This document shows positions 34,901 through 43,369 of a stretch of DNA of 64,000 nt, one piece after another; within the stretch, counting starts at the first letter, position 1, and each line of letters opens with the position of its first letter. Source of the stretch: DASXKD01 sp963703605. Its GTDB lineage: Bacteria > Actinomycetota > Actinomycetes > Streptosporangiales > Streptosporangiaceae. Under the pieces are notes generated by a model. It was not told the origin of the DNA. It worked only from the letters and a program-made list of their open reading frames with translations, and did no database searches. Made by a program: the position numbers and the translations under genes. The stretch is from the NCBI GenBank assembly GCA_963703605.1, contig CAVPFC010000030.1, positions 95,896 through 159,895 on the forward strand, given 5' to 3'.

Positions 34901-35693
34901 TATTCCTCGCGCCAACACGCTCATCGTGAATCATGCCGACCGCTTCGGCTTGTCCGAGCTCTATCAATTGCGCGGCCGCGTGGGCCGTTCGGACCGCCGC
35001 GCCTACGCGTATCTGCTCATTTCCAATGAACAGGCGCTGACGCCGATTGCGCGCCGCCGCCTCGCGGCACTGAAGGAGTTCTCCGACCTTGGCGCCGGAT
35101 TCCGGCTCGCTGCGCTCGATCTGGAACTTCGCGGAGCCGGCAACTTGCTTGGCGGAGAACAATCGGGCCATCTGAACGCCATCGGCCTCGACCTCTATTT
35201 GAAGATGCTTGAGGAGACGGTGGAGGAGTTGAAGGGCCACGCGCCGGCGATCGAGGTCCACACCACGCTCAATCTTGGACTCGACATCAAGATTCCAGAG
35301 AGCTACATCGCTGACGAAGGCCAGCGCCTGCGGATGTACAAGCGCATTTCGGGGCTCGCGGGCGAAGCCGAGCGCGCTGATCTCGAGGCGGAACTTACGG
35401 ACCGCTACGGCCCGCCTCCTTCACCGGTCACGACCCTGCTTCGCTATGCGACGCTCAAGGCTGCCGCCGAGCATCTTCTGGTGCACTCGGTCGAGCGCAA
35501 AGGCACGGAGATCTGGATTCGCTTTCACGCCCAATCGCCGGTGGATCCCGATCAGCTCCGCAAGTTCATGCGCGCCCATCGCGAAGCCGTGCTGCGACCT
35601 GACGGCTCCCTTCGCTTCCAGCTGCGCGCGCCAGAGTCGCGCCTGCTTGGCGATCTGCACGCAACCTTGCAGGACCTCCAGGCTTCGAACTAA
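31917..35693 (+). CDS. mfd: Transcription-repair coupling factor Mfd
   Basis: A 1,258-residue DNA translocase that pushes stalled RNA polymerase off DNA lesions and recruits UvrA. The order is canonical: UvrB-like N-terminal region (residues about 85-290, with FDCSPYESRSPHAEILERR), polymerase-interaction domain (GDYVVHLDHGIALYQGLKQI near 600), the translocase with Walker A GDVGYGKTEL (about 744), the DEEQ box and SAT-type TATPIPRTLHMSL, then LDIPRANTLIV and the RAQ region, and a C-terminal autoinhibitory domain. An Ala/Ser/Gly-rich insertion (about 415-455) is less conserved. A second linker of charged residues follows. Reading frame is intact throughout. Confidence 0.96.
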   Translation: MNQLTALPNTQEIARPGAGQATIVEARLAPLLDHPALLAARERGRVRGGSVTISGLTPTAKGFVIAAAAGHVRGEGPGERERARNGSQSLLVLTSDNETADRLARTAATFLGWLGGRPESVATLPEFDCSPYESRSPHAEILERRALTLWNIARGRVRVLVAPLGAALGRFSDSAYYRSLALELKPDDEITLQDFSEHMLGIGYQAAEPVTAPGQFSVRGGIVDVFPAEADWPVRIEFFGDQIESLREFDPTTQRSRRATPSAVILPLSEVRQSSGLFGVLVERLAARESSGGEQHEPAWSTEYSSPFPGWEFFAPLAEPRPNTLASLMVEAAGGNARGESRLLVVLDEPGDRERDLVRLHEGWAEEFDSVRDMSPPRPRPDEIAVTAEEFWKSLDRSSRLALKQLEVEPPAAPVDAGTQSANGDEGGESTLAATQVPAAEALAPSPLGNASEFTLLSQPATRHHGALKPWIEEVQRRISSGDSLVLALALSGKSDRLHEILGDYKIPFLDASAKKAAADTSGSDLTLESSAQEQAPQLPLLIVRGDLEEGVFFPGLGILIESESEIFGSFDWGRPGRRDKSSIISTFISDLSDLKVGDYVVHLDHGIALYQGLKQIDVEGKPRDFMLLTYQDDARLYVPLERLDLVEKYRSGGEGVKPVLDRLGGVTWEKTKSRVKRALRDMAQELLQIYAQRKMSGGFAYSADTPWQREFEEGFEFEETPDQLRALRDLKGDLESSEPMDRLLCGDVGYGKTELAMRAAFKVVQDGRQVAVLTPTTVLSFQHWNTFRRRMSSFPIRIEMLSRFRTASEQKAVVAETQAGKVDILIGTHRLLSKDVVFRDLGLLVVDEEQRFGVAAKEKLKKLRANVDVLTLTATPIPRTLHMSLGGLRDLSVIETPPRGRLAIQTVVANFSDGLVQSAILQEMGRQGQVYFVHNRVDSIFSMAALIQRLVPTARIGVGHGQMGEKELERVMLKFVEYQYDVFVSTSIIENGLDIPRANTLIVNHADRFGLSELYQLRGRVGRSDRRAYAYLLISNEQALTPIARRRLAALKEFSDLGAGFRLAALDLELRGAGNLLGGEQSGHLNAIGLDLYLKMLEETVEELKGHAPAIEVHTTLNLGLDIKIPESYIADEGQRLRMYKRISGLAGEAERADLEAELTDRYGPPPSPVTTLLRYATLKAAAEHLLVHSVERKGTEIWIRFHAQSPVDPDQLRKFMRAHREAVLRPDGSLRFQLRAPESRLLGDLHATLQDLQASN

Positions 35694-35752
35694 AATCGTA
35701 ATCAGGACGGCGCCAAGAGCGGGGCGCCCGAAAATGGAAGGATAACGGCAAC

Positions 35753-36781
35753 ATGAAAAGAAACATCGCTAGGCTCACCGCACTAGCCCTGGCTTTATTC
35801 ACGGCGCCAGCGGCCTTCGCCGCCACCAAGATCGTCAATCGCATCGTGGCGCGGGTCAACAACGAAATCATTACCCAGCGCCAGTTTGAACGGAAGCAGC
35901 AGGAAATGCGCCAGGAGCTGACCCAACACTACAGTGGAACGGAGCTCGACTCCCAGTATCGGGAGCAGAATTCCAATCTGCTGCGCAGCATGATTGACGA
36001 AGACCTGATGGTGCAGAAGGCCAAGGATCTGGACATCAGCGTTGAGACGGACGTGGTGAAGCAGTTGGACCAGATTCGGGCCGAAAACCACATGGGAAGC
36101 CAGCAGGACCTCGAGAAAGCGGTCGAGGCGCAGGGCCTGGTCTGGGAGGACTTTCAGGACCAGATTCGCCGGCGCCTGCTCATGCAACAGGTGATCGAGC
36201 GCGAGGTCGGCTCCCGCATCACTCCGACCCGCGATCAGGCGCGCAAGTACTTCGAAGCTCATCAGCAGGAGTTTGCCTCGCCAGCCGGTATTCGACTGGC
36301 CGAAATTCTCATCTCGAATTCCAAGGACAAACGAACGCCTGCGGACGTCGAGAAGCGGGCTCAGGAAGCGCTTTCCGAGCTGAAAGGCGGCGCCAAATGG
36401 GAGGAGGTTGTCAAGAAGTACTCGGACAATACCGACGCCGGACCGATGGGCGACATAGGTTTCTTCAAAGAGGGCACCCTGGCTGCGGGGGTGGCATCCG
36501 CGGTCGCCAAGCTCGATCTGAACGAGCACTCGGACGTGGTCACGACTCCGTACGGGGACTTGATCCTGCGCGTCCTCGAACTCCGTAGTGCTGGCGTGCC
36601 TAAATTCGAAGAAGTTGAACAACGCGTCGACGAGGCCCTTTACAATCAGAAAATCCAAGGCGATTTGCGCAATTACCTGGCTCAGCTCCGTCGCGAAAGT
36701 TACATTTTTCTGGCGCCAGGCTACGTGGACACGGGCGCCGTCAAGTCAAACAACATGGCGGTGGACGAGTTCAACGAATGA
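35753..36781 (+). CDS. Periplasmic parvulin-type peptidyl-prolyl isomerase (SurA-like)
   Basis: A 342-residue secreted chaperone/isomerase that assists folding of outer-membrane proteins. A signal peptide (MKRNIARLTALALALFTAPA, cleavage after AFA) precedes a SurA N-terminal chaperone region (about residues 25-175: RIVARVNNEIITQRQFERKQ) and one parvulin domain (about 178-285: GIRLAEILISN, GPMGDIGFFKEGTLA, VVTTPYGDLILRVLELR). It has one PPIase domain rather than the two of E. coli SurA. The gene follows mfd by 59 bases and probably shares its transcript. Confidence 0.9.
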   Translation: MKRNIARLTALALALFTAPAAFAATKIVNRIVARVNNEIITQRQFERKQQEMRQELTQHYSGTELDSQYREQNSNLLRSMIDEDLMVQKAKDLDISVETDVVKQLDQIRAENHMGSQQDLEKAVEAQGLVWEDFQDQIRRRLLMQQVIEREVGSRITPTRDQARKYFEAHQQEFASPAGIRLAEILISNSKDKRTPADVEKRAQEALSELKGGAKWEEVVKKYSDNTDAGPMGDIGFFKEGTLAAGVASAVAKLDLNEHSDVVTTPYGDLILRVLELRSAGVPKFEEVEQRVDEALYNQKIQGDLRNYLAQLRRESYIFLAPGYVDTGAVKSNNMAVDEFNE

Positions 36782-36919
36782 AGGATCGCCTCAGAATCAC
36801 GGACTGAAACCCTGGCTCATAAACTACCGGCCTTTTCCCGGTTCAAACCAAGCGATCCGATCCAATAATGCAGGCCGAGAACTGTTGAAGATGCCGCTCA
36901 ACGGCCGATTGGAAGCCTG

Positions 36920-37414
36920 ATGGGGCACCTGATCGAGACAACGCACGAGCAACGCCACGAGGCTGACGTCAAGGCGGCATTGCCCCATCGCTATCCTTTC
37001 CTGTTAGTCGATCGCGTGACCGATTTTGTGCCCGGCGTGCGAATTGTCGGAATCAAGCGCTTCAGCTCCGGCGATCAAGTCACGCAAGGGTACTTTCCCG
37101 CCTCGCCGATCATCCCAACTGGGATTCTGCTGGAAGTCGTGACACAATTAGGAGCCGTCCTGGTGCTCGAACGCCCGGAAATGAAGAACAAGATTGCCAT
37201 GATCCTCCAGATTCCGTCCGCGCGCATGATCGAGCCCGTGCAGCCGGGAGATACACTGCGGGTCGAAGCGGAAGTGATCAAACTGCGGGAGTCCTTCGGC
37301 GAACTGCGTGGCGCCATCTATCGCGAGGGGCAGTTGGTAGCCGACGGCCAAATGCGCTTTGCGATAGCAGACGCCAGCGAGGTTCTGCCTTCGCCACATT
37401 CGCCGGCAGGCTAG
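36920..37414 (+). CDS. FabZ-like hotdog-fold protein with altered active-site motif
   Basis: A 164-residue member of the beta-hydroxyacyl-ACP dehydratase family. LPHRYPFLLVDRV at residues 21-33 is the classic FabZ start, and the hotdog strands follow (MKNKIAMILQIPSARMIEPV, QPGDTLRVEAEVIKLRESFG). The catalytic segment reads QGYFPASPIIPTGILLEVVTQLG, whereas FabZ has GHFPxxPxxPGVLxxEAxAQ. The active-site His is therefore Tyr, while the partner acidic residue (LLEVV) is kept. It may be a non-dehydratase paralogue. It lies between the SurA-like gene and dusB, not in an lpx cluster. The start could also be one codon group later. Confidence 0.82.
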   Translation: MGHLIETTHEQRHEADVKAALPHRYPFLLVDRVTDFVPGVRIVGIKRFSSGDQVTQGYFPASPIIPTGILLEVVTQLGAVLVLERPEMKNKIAMILQIPSARMIEPVQPGDTLRVEAEVIKLRESFGELRGAIYREGQLVADGQMRFAIADASEVLPSPHSPAG

Positions 37415-37503
37415 CGTGCGCGCCGGCCCGGTACCTGGACTGTGGTCCCGCCTTAGACCTAAACTGGAATTCGTTGGAAAACAGTCTTGCGAACGATTCG
37501 ACA

Positions 37504-38502
37504 ATGCTTGACCAGCTTCAAATTCGACACGTGCGCATCCGTCCCGCGCATATTCTGGCTCCGATGGCCGGCATTACCGACACCGTGTTTCGCCGCTTCA
37601 TCAAGCGGCTGGGCGGCTGCGGCCTCATCATGACCGAGTTCGTGTCAAGCGAAGGCATGCTCCGCCAAAATCTGAAATCGAAGCGATTCCTTTACTACAC
37701 GGAAGAGGAACGGCCGATCACCGCGCAGATCTTCGGCGCCGACGCCGATCATCTTGCCGAAGCCGCTCGCATCATCGAGGACCTGGGGTTTGACATGATC
37801 GACCTGAACCTGGGCTGCCCCGCCAAGAAGGTTGTGAAGTGCGGAGGCTCGGGTCTGTTGCGCGATCTTCCCAACCTCGAGCTGATCCTTCGCAAGATTC
37901 GCGCGGCGGTCACGATTCCCTTCACCATCAAGATCAGGATCGGCTGGAATGACGACGAAATCGTGGCCGTGCCGGTCGCGCGCCTAGCAGAGGCCTGCGG
38001 AGTGGAGGCTATCGCGGTACACGGCCGGACACGGCTCCAGGGTTACAGCGGCCGCGCCCGCTGGGATGTGATTGCAGAAGTGAAACAGGCGGTCAGGATT
38101 CCTGTGATCGGCAACGGCGACGTGATGACGCCGCGCGATGCCGAAGCTCTCGCTGAGGCCACCGCCTGCGATGCCGTCATGATCGGCCGGGCAGCCCCCA
38201 CCAATCCCTGGATCTTTCGCCAGATGGAGGAATACTTCTCCGCCGGAAGCTATCGCGAACCGGCCGATGCCGACCGCTACCAGCTCATTCACGAATACTA
38301 CGCGATGCTGGTGGCCGAGGAAATCCCGGGTGCAATCGGCAAGATGAAACAGTTCGCGAGCTGGTTTACGCACGGCGTCCGTAGCGGCGCCGAACTGCGC
38401 AGGAGCGTGCAGAGCGCCGGCAGCCCCACTCAGGTGCTGGAGCGCGTTGACGAGTTCTTCAGCCGGGCTGGCACGGAGGCGCTGGCCGAGGCTGCTTCCT
38501 AA
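37504..38502 (+). CDS. dusB: tRNA-dihydrouridine synthase
   Basis: A 332-residue FMN enzyme reducing uridines in tRNA D-loops. ATG 37504 (MLDQLQIRHVRIRPAHILAP) is preferred over the TTG 30 bases earlier. Motifs: LAPMAGITDTVFRRF (flavin and tRNA), AQIFGADADHLAEAARI, the catalytic-Cys segment DLNLGCPAKKVVKCGGSGLL, TIKIRIGWND, AVHGRTRLQGYSG, VIGNGDVMTPRDA and MIGRAAPTNPWIF. The Cys-Gly-Gly in the Cys loop differs from E. coli DusB but matches other phyla. It follows the FabZ-like gene by 89 bases. Confidence 0.93.
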   Translation: MLDQLQIRHVRIRPAHILAPMAGITDTVFRRFIKRLGGCGLIMTEFVSSEGMLRQNLKSKRFLYYTEEERPITAQIFGADADHLAEAARIIEDLGFDMIDLNLGCPAKKVVKCGGSGLLRDLPNLELILRKIRAAVTIPFTIKIRIGWNDDEIVAVPVARLAEACGVEAIAVHGRTRLQGYSGRARWDVIAEVKQAVRIPVIGNGDVMTPRDAEALAEATACDAVMIGRAAPTNPWIFRQMEEYFSAGSYREPADADRYQLIHEYYAMLVAEEIPGAIGKMKQFASWFTHGVRSGAELRRSVQSAGSPTQVLERVDEFFSRAGTEALAEAAS

Positions 38503-38645
38503 ACTCCCCAGCAATCGGGTTTCAGTTGGGCCCTCGAAACAATTCTCCTTGACGTCACAGGATGGCGCCGCTTAGGTAAACACAACCCGGCCCGTCGTTT
38601 GCGCGGCTCCCCTCCGAACAAGGATCGGCGGGGAACTAGCCTAGG

Positions 38646-39977
38646 CTACGTACGGGCTATTGCTCTTTGTACTGGAGCGGATTCGGTTCGCCGACTAAGC
38701 AGAATCAGAACCGCAGCGGTGGCCAGAAGGGGCAAAGTGGCCGCCGCGAAGAACGCGGGAAAGTAAGAGAATTTGTCGACCAGTCTGCCTACGGCGAGCG
38801 TAAAGAGCGTCCCCACCAACCCGGCTCCGAATCCGCTGAGACCGGTCACCGACGCCACCGCATCTTGTGGAAACAGGTCGGAAGGAAACGTAAGTCCCAT
38901 CGTTGACCAACTGGCGTATCCCCAAACCGCGAAGGCGATGAAGGCCAGCGCGCTATAGGCGCTATGCGTTGTCGCGGCCGGGATTCCCGCCAGAACCGGC
39001 AGGCAACTGATGGCGCACACCCATTTTCGCGCGCGCAGCACCGGCACGCCGCGCTTGATCAGAAATGCCGACGCGAAGCCTCCCGTGAAATTGCCGATGT
39101 CCGCCGCGACGAAAGGAATCCAGGCGAAAGCCGCGATCTGCTTCAAACTGAAACCGCGGGCGTCGCTCAAGTATTGCGGCAACCAGAAGACGTAGAACCA
39201 CCAGATGGGGTCCGTCAGAGACCGGCCGAGCAGGATGCCCCAACTGTTGCGATCCCTGAGCAGGTGCAGCCATCGAGCCAGGCCCGAACGCGCAGACTGC
39301 TTCGCAGTGTCATGGCCGGCCTCGATCAGTGCTCTCTCTTGATCGCTCACGCGGGGATGCCGGTCGAGCGGGTAATAAATGCGCAGCCACAAGAGCAGCC
39401 ACGCGAATCCCAGCACTCCAGAGACAGCGAAGGCGTAGCGCCATCCAAGCGCCAACGACACCCAGGGAACCATCACCGCGGCAATGGCGCCTCCCACGCT
39501 GGAGCCACTGTCGAAAATCGCGACCGCGACACCGCGCTCCTTCGCCGGAAACCATTCCGCCACGGCTTTGCTGGCTCCCGGCCAGTTGCACCCTTCACCG
39601 ATCCCGAGCAGGAACCGGAAGAGAGCGAACTGGGCAAGTGAATTCGCGAAGCCGGTCAGCATGCTGATGATCGACCACCAGACTACCGCCAGCGCCAGCC
39701 CGATGCGTGTTCCAACCACGTCGAGCAGAAAGCCTCCGATGAGCCACATTCCTGCATAGGACAGTTGAAAAACTGACAGAACCCAGGAAAGGTCGGAGTG
39801 GCTGAGATGAAATTCTTTTGTGATTACGGGCGAGAGCACCGAAAATGTCTGGCGGCTGATGTAGTTGATGGTTGTGGAGAGAAAAAGTGTCCAGGCAATC
39901 CACCAGCGCAGTCGATCTATCGGCTTCAGCGCGATGCTTCCCGTCCCTTTTTGATGGCGCTCCGCGAACTCTGCCAG
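38646..39977 (-). CDS. MFS transporter, anion:cation symporter (hexuronate-type)
   Basis: A 12-helix major facilitator of the ACS branch (hexuronate, glucarate, phthalate-like substrates). Conserved landmarks are RFLLGIGEGCNWPGASKAVA (helix 4), WFPAKERGVAVAIFDSGSS, and IWWFYVFWLPQYLSDARGF. A GTG at 39839 would omit helix 1, but the same frame upstream encodes its typical sequence, RWWIAWTLFLSTTINYISRQ. No ATG, GTG or TTG occurs before the upstream TAG. A CTG at 39977 stands 8-9 bases after AAGGGAG and begins LAEFAERHQKG, so I take it as the start (rare codon, or an ATG lost by one base). The product then has 443 residues. Confidence 0.85.
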   Translation of the reverse strand: MAEFAERHQKGTGSIALKPIDRLRWWIAWTLFLSTTINYISRQTFSVLSPVITKEFHLSHSDLSWVLSVFQLSYAGMWLIGGFLLDVVGTRIGLALAVVWWSIISMLTGFANSLAQFALFRFLLGIGEGCNWPGASKAVAEWFPAKERGVAVAIFDSGSSVGGAIAAVMVPWVSLALGWRYAFAVSGVLGFAWLLLWLRIYYPLDRHPRVSDQERALIEAGHDTAKQSARSGLARWLHLLRDRNSWGILLGRSLTDPIWWFYVFWLPQYLSDARGFSLKQIAAFAWIPFVAADIGNFTGGFASAFLIKRGVPVLRARKWVCAISCLPVLAGIPAATTHSAYSALAFIAFAVWGYASWSTMGLTFPSDLFPQDAVASVTGLSGFGAGLVGTLFTLAVGRLVDKFSYFPAFFAAATLPLLATAAVLILLSRRTESAPVQRAIART

Positions 39978-40016
39978 ATGGATGTCTCCCTTTTTCGCCA
40001 GGGTGGGCTAGCTATG

Positions 40017-41009
40017 TCACCTTGAACCGTAGGCTTCTTCCCACGAGACGACGGGGTTCCGTAGTACCCCGATGCCTTCGATCTCGCACTCGATCACATC
40101 GCCCGGCCTCAAGTACCAGGCCTTGGGATCGCTGCCGAAAGCGGCCGCGCCAGAGACGGCGCCGGTGGAAAGCACGTCGCCCGCGCTGTAGCCCATGGCG
40201 GAATAATGGGCCAGGATCTCCGGAATCGTCGCGGACATCTCTCTCGAATGCGACTGCTGCCGGGGTTCGCCGTTCACGCGCAGCTCGATCGCAAGGTTTT
40301 GAGGGTTCGTGATTTCATCGGCTGTTACGATCCACGGCCCGAGCGGACAGAACGTATCGATGCCTTTGCAAAAGCTGAAGGCGCCCGATTTCATTTCTTC
40401 TCGTTGAATGTCTCGCGCCGTGATGTCGTTGAAGATCGTGTAGCCTCCGATGTAGTCCGCCCCCTCCCCGGTACCGAAGTGCTTGCCGGATTTCTTCAGC
40501 ACCACCGCCAGCTCAATGTCATAGTCGAGCTCCTCGGTGAGGTGGCTAGGATAGATCACTGGCTCCTCGTGCCCGACGATGGCGTCCACGTTCTGGAAGA
40601 CGACAATCCAGGGCCGAACAGGATTTGAGGAGCCCGCCTTACTGACCTTTTTGTGCTCCCCAAAATTGCCGGCGGTGTGGAAAAATTTGCGGGGCTGAAT
40701 AGGAGCCTTGAGCTTCACCTGATCAAGCCGATAGAAGATGGGTTCGCCGGCGGCACCGGTGGCGCCATCTCCCTGATCCAAGGCGTAATCGAAAGCGGCG
40801 GCGGCGGCTTCCAGCGAGCGATCTCCGCCTTCGAACAACAGGCGCATGTCCGGCGGAACACGCGCTTCAGCCAGGCGATAGAAGGCGCGCTCGTCCTGGG
40901 CGCGCAGGAGCAGCGCGTAGGCTGAATTCAGGTCAGCAATACCGCCTCTTGTGGTTAGCGTCCCGATCCGCGATATGTGGGGCCCGGGCTCAAACGTTAC
41001 CAGCCGCAT
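40017..41009 (-). CDS. Fumarylacetoacetate hydrolase family protein
   Basis: A 330-residue enzyme with an N-terminal module (1-100) and the FAH catalytic domain. Metal-ligand motifs are visible: ELDYDIELAVVLKKSGKH (Glu-x-Glu/Asp region), GYTIFNDITARDIQ and CKGIDTFCPLGPWIVTADEI, with GDVLSTGAVSGAA near the end. Such enzymes cleave or isomerise acylpyruvates and hydroxymuconate-type intermediates in aromatic or sugar-acid breakdown. The neighbouring hexuronate-type transporter, 39 bases downstream on the same strand, suggests they serve one catabolic route, which is inference. Confidence 0.88.
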   Translation of the reverse strand: MRLVTFEPGPHISRIGTLTTRGGIADLNSAYALLLRAQDERAFYRLAEARVPPDMRLLFEGGDRSLEAAAAAFDYALDQGDGATGAAGEPIFYRLDQVKLKAPIQPRKFFHTAGNFGEHKKVSKAGSSNPVRPWIVVFQNVDAIVGHEEPVIYPSHLTEELDYDIELAVVLKKSGKHFGTGEGADYIGGYTIFNDITARDIQREEMKSGAFSFCKGIDTFCPLGPWIVTADEITNPQNLAIELRVNGEPRQQSHSREMSATIPEILAHYSAMGYSAGDVLSTGAVSGAAAFGSDPKAWYLRPGDVIECEIEGIGVLRNPVVSWEEAYGSR

Positions 41010-41049
41010 CTGTCCTCCCAGGCGCCATTTGCTGCGCGTTTGCGAGTCC

Positions 41050-41418
41050 TCAAAGCCGATCGATCTTGGCTGCGAGTATGAAGTCGTTCTCAGTCAGCCC
41101 GTTCGCAGCATGCGTCCAGAGCGTGATATCGACCCTGCCCCAGCCGAACGTGATATCGGGATGATGGCCTTCGGCCTCCGCAATCTCGCCGACTTGATTA
41201 ACGAATCCGAGCGCGGAACGGAAATCGGGAAATGTGTAGCGTTTCTGGAGATGGTGGCCGGTCACGATCGCCCAGTCGCGGAGCTGCGCGGCCAGCGCGT
41301 CGATCTCGGCCGCCGGAAGTGGCTGGACGTTTCCGCGACAAGGAGCGCACCGGCGCGAAGCAAGGTCGTTAGTGGGTTGGCCGGTTTTGGCCGCGTCCTG
41401 AGGCATTGTGTAGCTCAC
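41050..41418 (-). CDS. Pterin-4a-carbinolamine dehydratase
   Basis: A 122-residue enzyme that regenerates dihydropterin cofactor after aromatic amino acid hydroxylation. The signature HHPDITFGWGRVDITLWTH (about residues 82-100) holds the active-site His residues, preceded by YTFPDFRSALGFVNQVGEIA and followed by GLTENDFILAAKID. The N-terminal 35 residues are less conserved; ATG 41406 is an alternative start. It precedes the FAH-family gene by 40 bases on the same strand and may be co-transcribed, which would fit aromatic metabolism. Confidence 0.92.
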   Translation of the reverse strand: MSYTMPQDAAKTGQPTNDLASRRCAPCRGNVQPLPAAEIDALAAQLRDWAIVTGHHLQKRYTFPDFRSALGFVNQVGEIAEAEGHHPDITFGWGRVDITLWTHAANGLTENDFILAAKIDRL

Positions 41419-41525
41419 CCTGGCGCGTCGCCGGGATGGGTTTCAAGAAGAGAAAAAGAAGATTCGAACTCAAATCCGCTGTTGACAATAGGCGGCTCGC
41501 AACCCGGCAGCCGCCGGAGCTGCGG

Positions 41526-41870
41526 CTACCCGTTGTCGGAGTGTCCGCCGCCGTTCTTGGAATCGCTCTGCTTGTAGAGATATCGGATGCAGCTTTTGAA
41601 GATGAGTAGATTGGGCTCGCCCTGCCGGTGCACCTTGATGCAGCTCTTGTCGTACCACTCGATGACTCCGCGAACGATTTCCCCGGTATCGAGGACCACC
41701 ACCATCGGCGTGCGCGCCTGCATCTGCTTTACGTAGTAAAAGCTCTCGGCGTTCGTCTGGTCCGGTGGCGTAGGCTTTCGCCGCTGGTTGCGTCCGGACG
41801 ACATCTGGTCCTGGATGTCTGACAAGCTGGGGCGGATCAGTTTACGGTTCACGCTTACGAGCTCCTTCAT
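41526..41870 (-). CDS. hfq: Divergent Hfq-like Sm protein
   Basis: ATG 41870 is chosen for the GAGGA seven bases upstream; it gives 114 residues. After a basic 40-residue N-terminal extension (NQRRKPTPPDQTN) there is an Sm fold. Sm1 is AESFYYVKQMQARTPMVVVL then DTGEIVRGVIEWYDKSCIKV, and Sm2 is EPNLLIFKSCIRYLYK, followed by a short Asn/Gly tail. Standard Hfq has YKHA in Sm2; here it is FKSC. Hfq pairs small RNAs with mRNAs. This variant form seems typical of acidobacteria, though whether it binds RNA the same way is unknown. The 300 bases upstream of it (41,931-42,232) show nothing recognisable. Confidence 0.8.
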   Translation of the reverse strand: MKELVSVNRKLIRPSLSDIQDQMSSGRNQRRKPTPPDQTNAESFYYVKQMQARTPMVVVLDTGEIVRGVIEWYDKSCIKVHRQGEPNLLIFKSCIRYLYKQSDSKNGGGHSDNG

Positions 41871-42232
41871 AGACAATTCCTCGGGCCGAATGTGGCCTTC
41901 CTGTTTTCCGGTGAAATTTGCACGAGGCATCTGCCTTCACGTGCGCCAGCGGTCTCGGCAACTCTCCAGGTAGTTCAACAAGCCCTTGTGAAGATCGAAC
42001 TGCCCACCACTCTAGCACGGCGGTCCTCAAGGGGCAACATCATTGCCAGCAAAATAATTGCGTCCGGGCCGCCTCCAAAATCCGCATCCTCCGCTAACGA
42101 ACGGTTGCTACGAGCAAGCGAATCCGCACCATGGCGGTTCACTCCACACGTCCTCGCCGCTTCCCGGTTGCAGTAGGAATTTCGCTTGGCGGGGCGTTGC
42201 CTGCGATCGACGCCTGATCGACGACTCCGGTC

Positions 42233-43369
42233 CTAACGGCCTGGCGAACCGCTCGCCTTGCGATCGCCGCTCTTGCGGGCAATCAGCTCTATCGCCAGCG
42301 AGTCCAGGCCAAGCTGCTGATTGGCGTTGCGGACTTGCGAGCGATAAGCCCAATCAAGACCATCCTTCAACAGCTCGATGCCGCGAAACCCAAGCTTTGA
42401 TGCCCACGGCCTCAGGCGCGGAATAAGGTCTTGATGAGCTACGGACGCGCGCTCGCCGCACTCGAGCACGGCGAGGAGATCGCGCAGGAGACTGTAGCCG
42501 ATGCCGAGCGTGTCGTCGAAACTCTCGCGACTACCGCTGATCGCCCGCGTGGCATCGAAGATCCCTTGCCAATCCGCAGTTGGACGCGCACCCGCGCCGC
42601 TGCCCTCCTCATCTTGTGCACGCCCAGCGCTGACTCGATCCAGAAACTGTAGCCAGGGCTCCCGCAGTTGCAGGTGGGCGGAGAGATCGAGGTGAAGGGC
42701 CTTGCCCACGCTACCATCGGCAAGGCGCGCCACCAATGCGCGCTGGGCCGGTGCAAGTTCGCTCCTTTCCTCCAGCAGTTTCGCGATCAGGCCGTCGTCC
42801 AGCGGCGAGAATCCGATTCGCTGGCATCGCGAGCGAATCGTGGGGCGCAGCTCGCCTCCGTTCGGGCATACCAGAACAATGGTGGTGGTCGGCGGTGGTT
42901 CCTCCATCACCTTCAGCAAAAGATCGACAGCTTGCCAGTGGATGGTCTGCGCCTCATCGATCACAAAAAAACGCCGTGGCAGTTCGAAGGGCCTGGAGTA
43001 GGCTAACTGGCGCAGCAGCCGGACCTGGTCAGTTAGGATGTTGCGCGTCAAAGGAGCAATCAACTGTAGGTCGAAATAGACAAGGCCCTCGAGGCGGCGG
43101 GCTGATTCCTTCCGCGCTCGCCGCTCGGCCAGATCCTCGCTGGCGGTAGCGATCATGTCGTCTGCCCGGCGGCAGTGCGCACACTCACCGCAAAAATCGT
43201 CTTTGAAGCGCTCGCAGACTGAGGCTTTTGCCAGCATCAGCGCCAGGGTACGCTTTCCCACTCCGTCGGGGCCCGCAAAAAGCAAGGCTCCAGGCAAGCG
43301 GTCCGCGCGCAGCATCTCGCGTACGGTCTGCACCGCGTTCGGGTTTCCCAGGAATAAATCAAAGGACAT
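42233..43369 (-). CDS. holB: DNA polymerase III delta' subunit
   Basis: A 378-residue clamp-loader subunit. The N-terminal AAA domain shows FLGNPNAVQTVREMLRADRL, Walker A GPDGVGKRTL (about residues 33-42), a zinc-binding Cys set (C..CGECAHC, about 52-66), FFVIDEAQTIHWQAVDLLLK and sensor-1 region EEPPPTTTIVLVC with SRCQRIGF. The middle and C-terminal domains are helical. The insertion AERRARKESARRLE after the zinc site is not usual in short homologues. The gene follows tmk on the same strand, a common pairing. Confidence 0.9.
   Translation of the reverse strand: MSFDLFLGNPNAVQTVREMLRADRLPGALLFAGPDGVGKRTLALMLAKASVCERFKDDFCGECAHCRRADDMIATASEDLAERRARKESARRLEGLVYFDLQLIAPLTRNILTDQVRLLRQLAYSRPFELPRRFFVIDEAQTIHWQAVDLLLKVMEEPPPTTTIVLVCPNGGELRPTIRSRCQRIGFSPLDDGLIAKLLEERSELAPAQRALVARLADGSVGKALHLDLSAHLQLREPWLQFLDRVSAGRAQDEEGSGAGARPTADWQGIFDATRAISGSRESFDDTLGIGYSLLRDLLAVLECGERASVAHQDLIPRLRPWASKLGFRGIELLKDGLDWAYRSQVRNANQQLGLDSLAIELIARKSGDRKASGSPGR

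Noticed and set aside
41931..42232. Possible gene between the Hfq-like gene and holB
   Set aside because: Short frames here have no ribosome site, no conserved-looking sequence and shadow-like composition.
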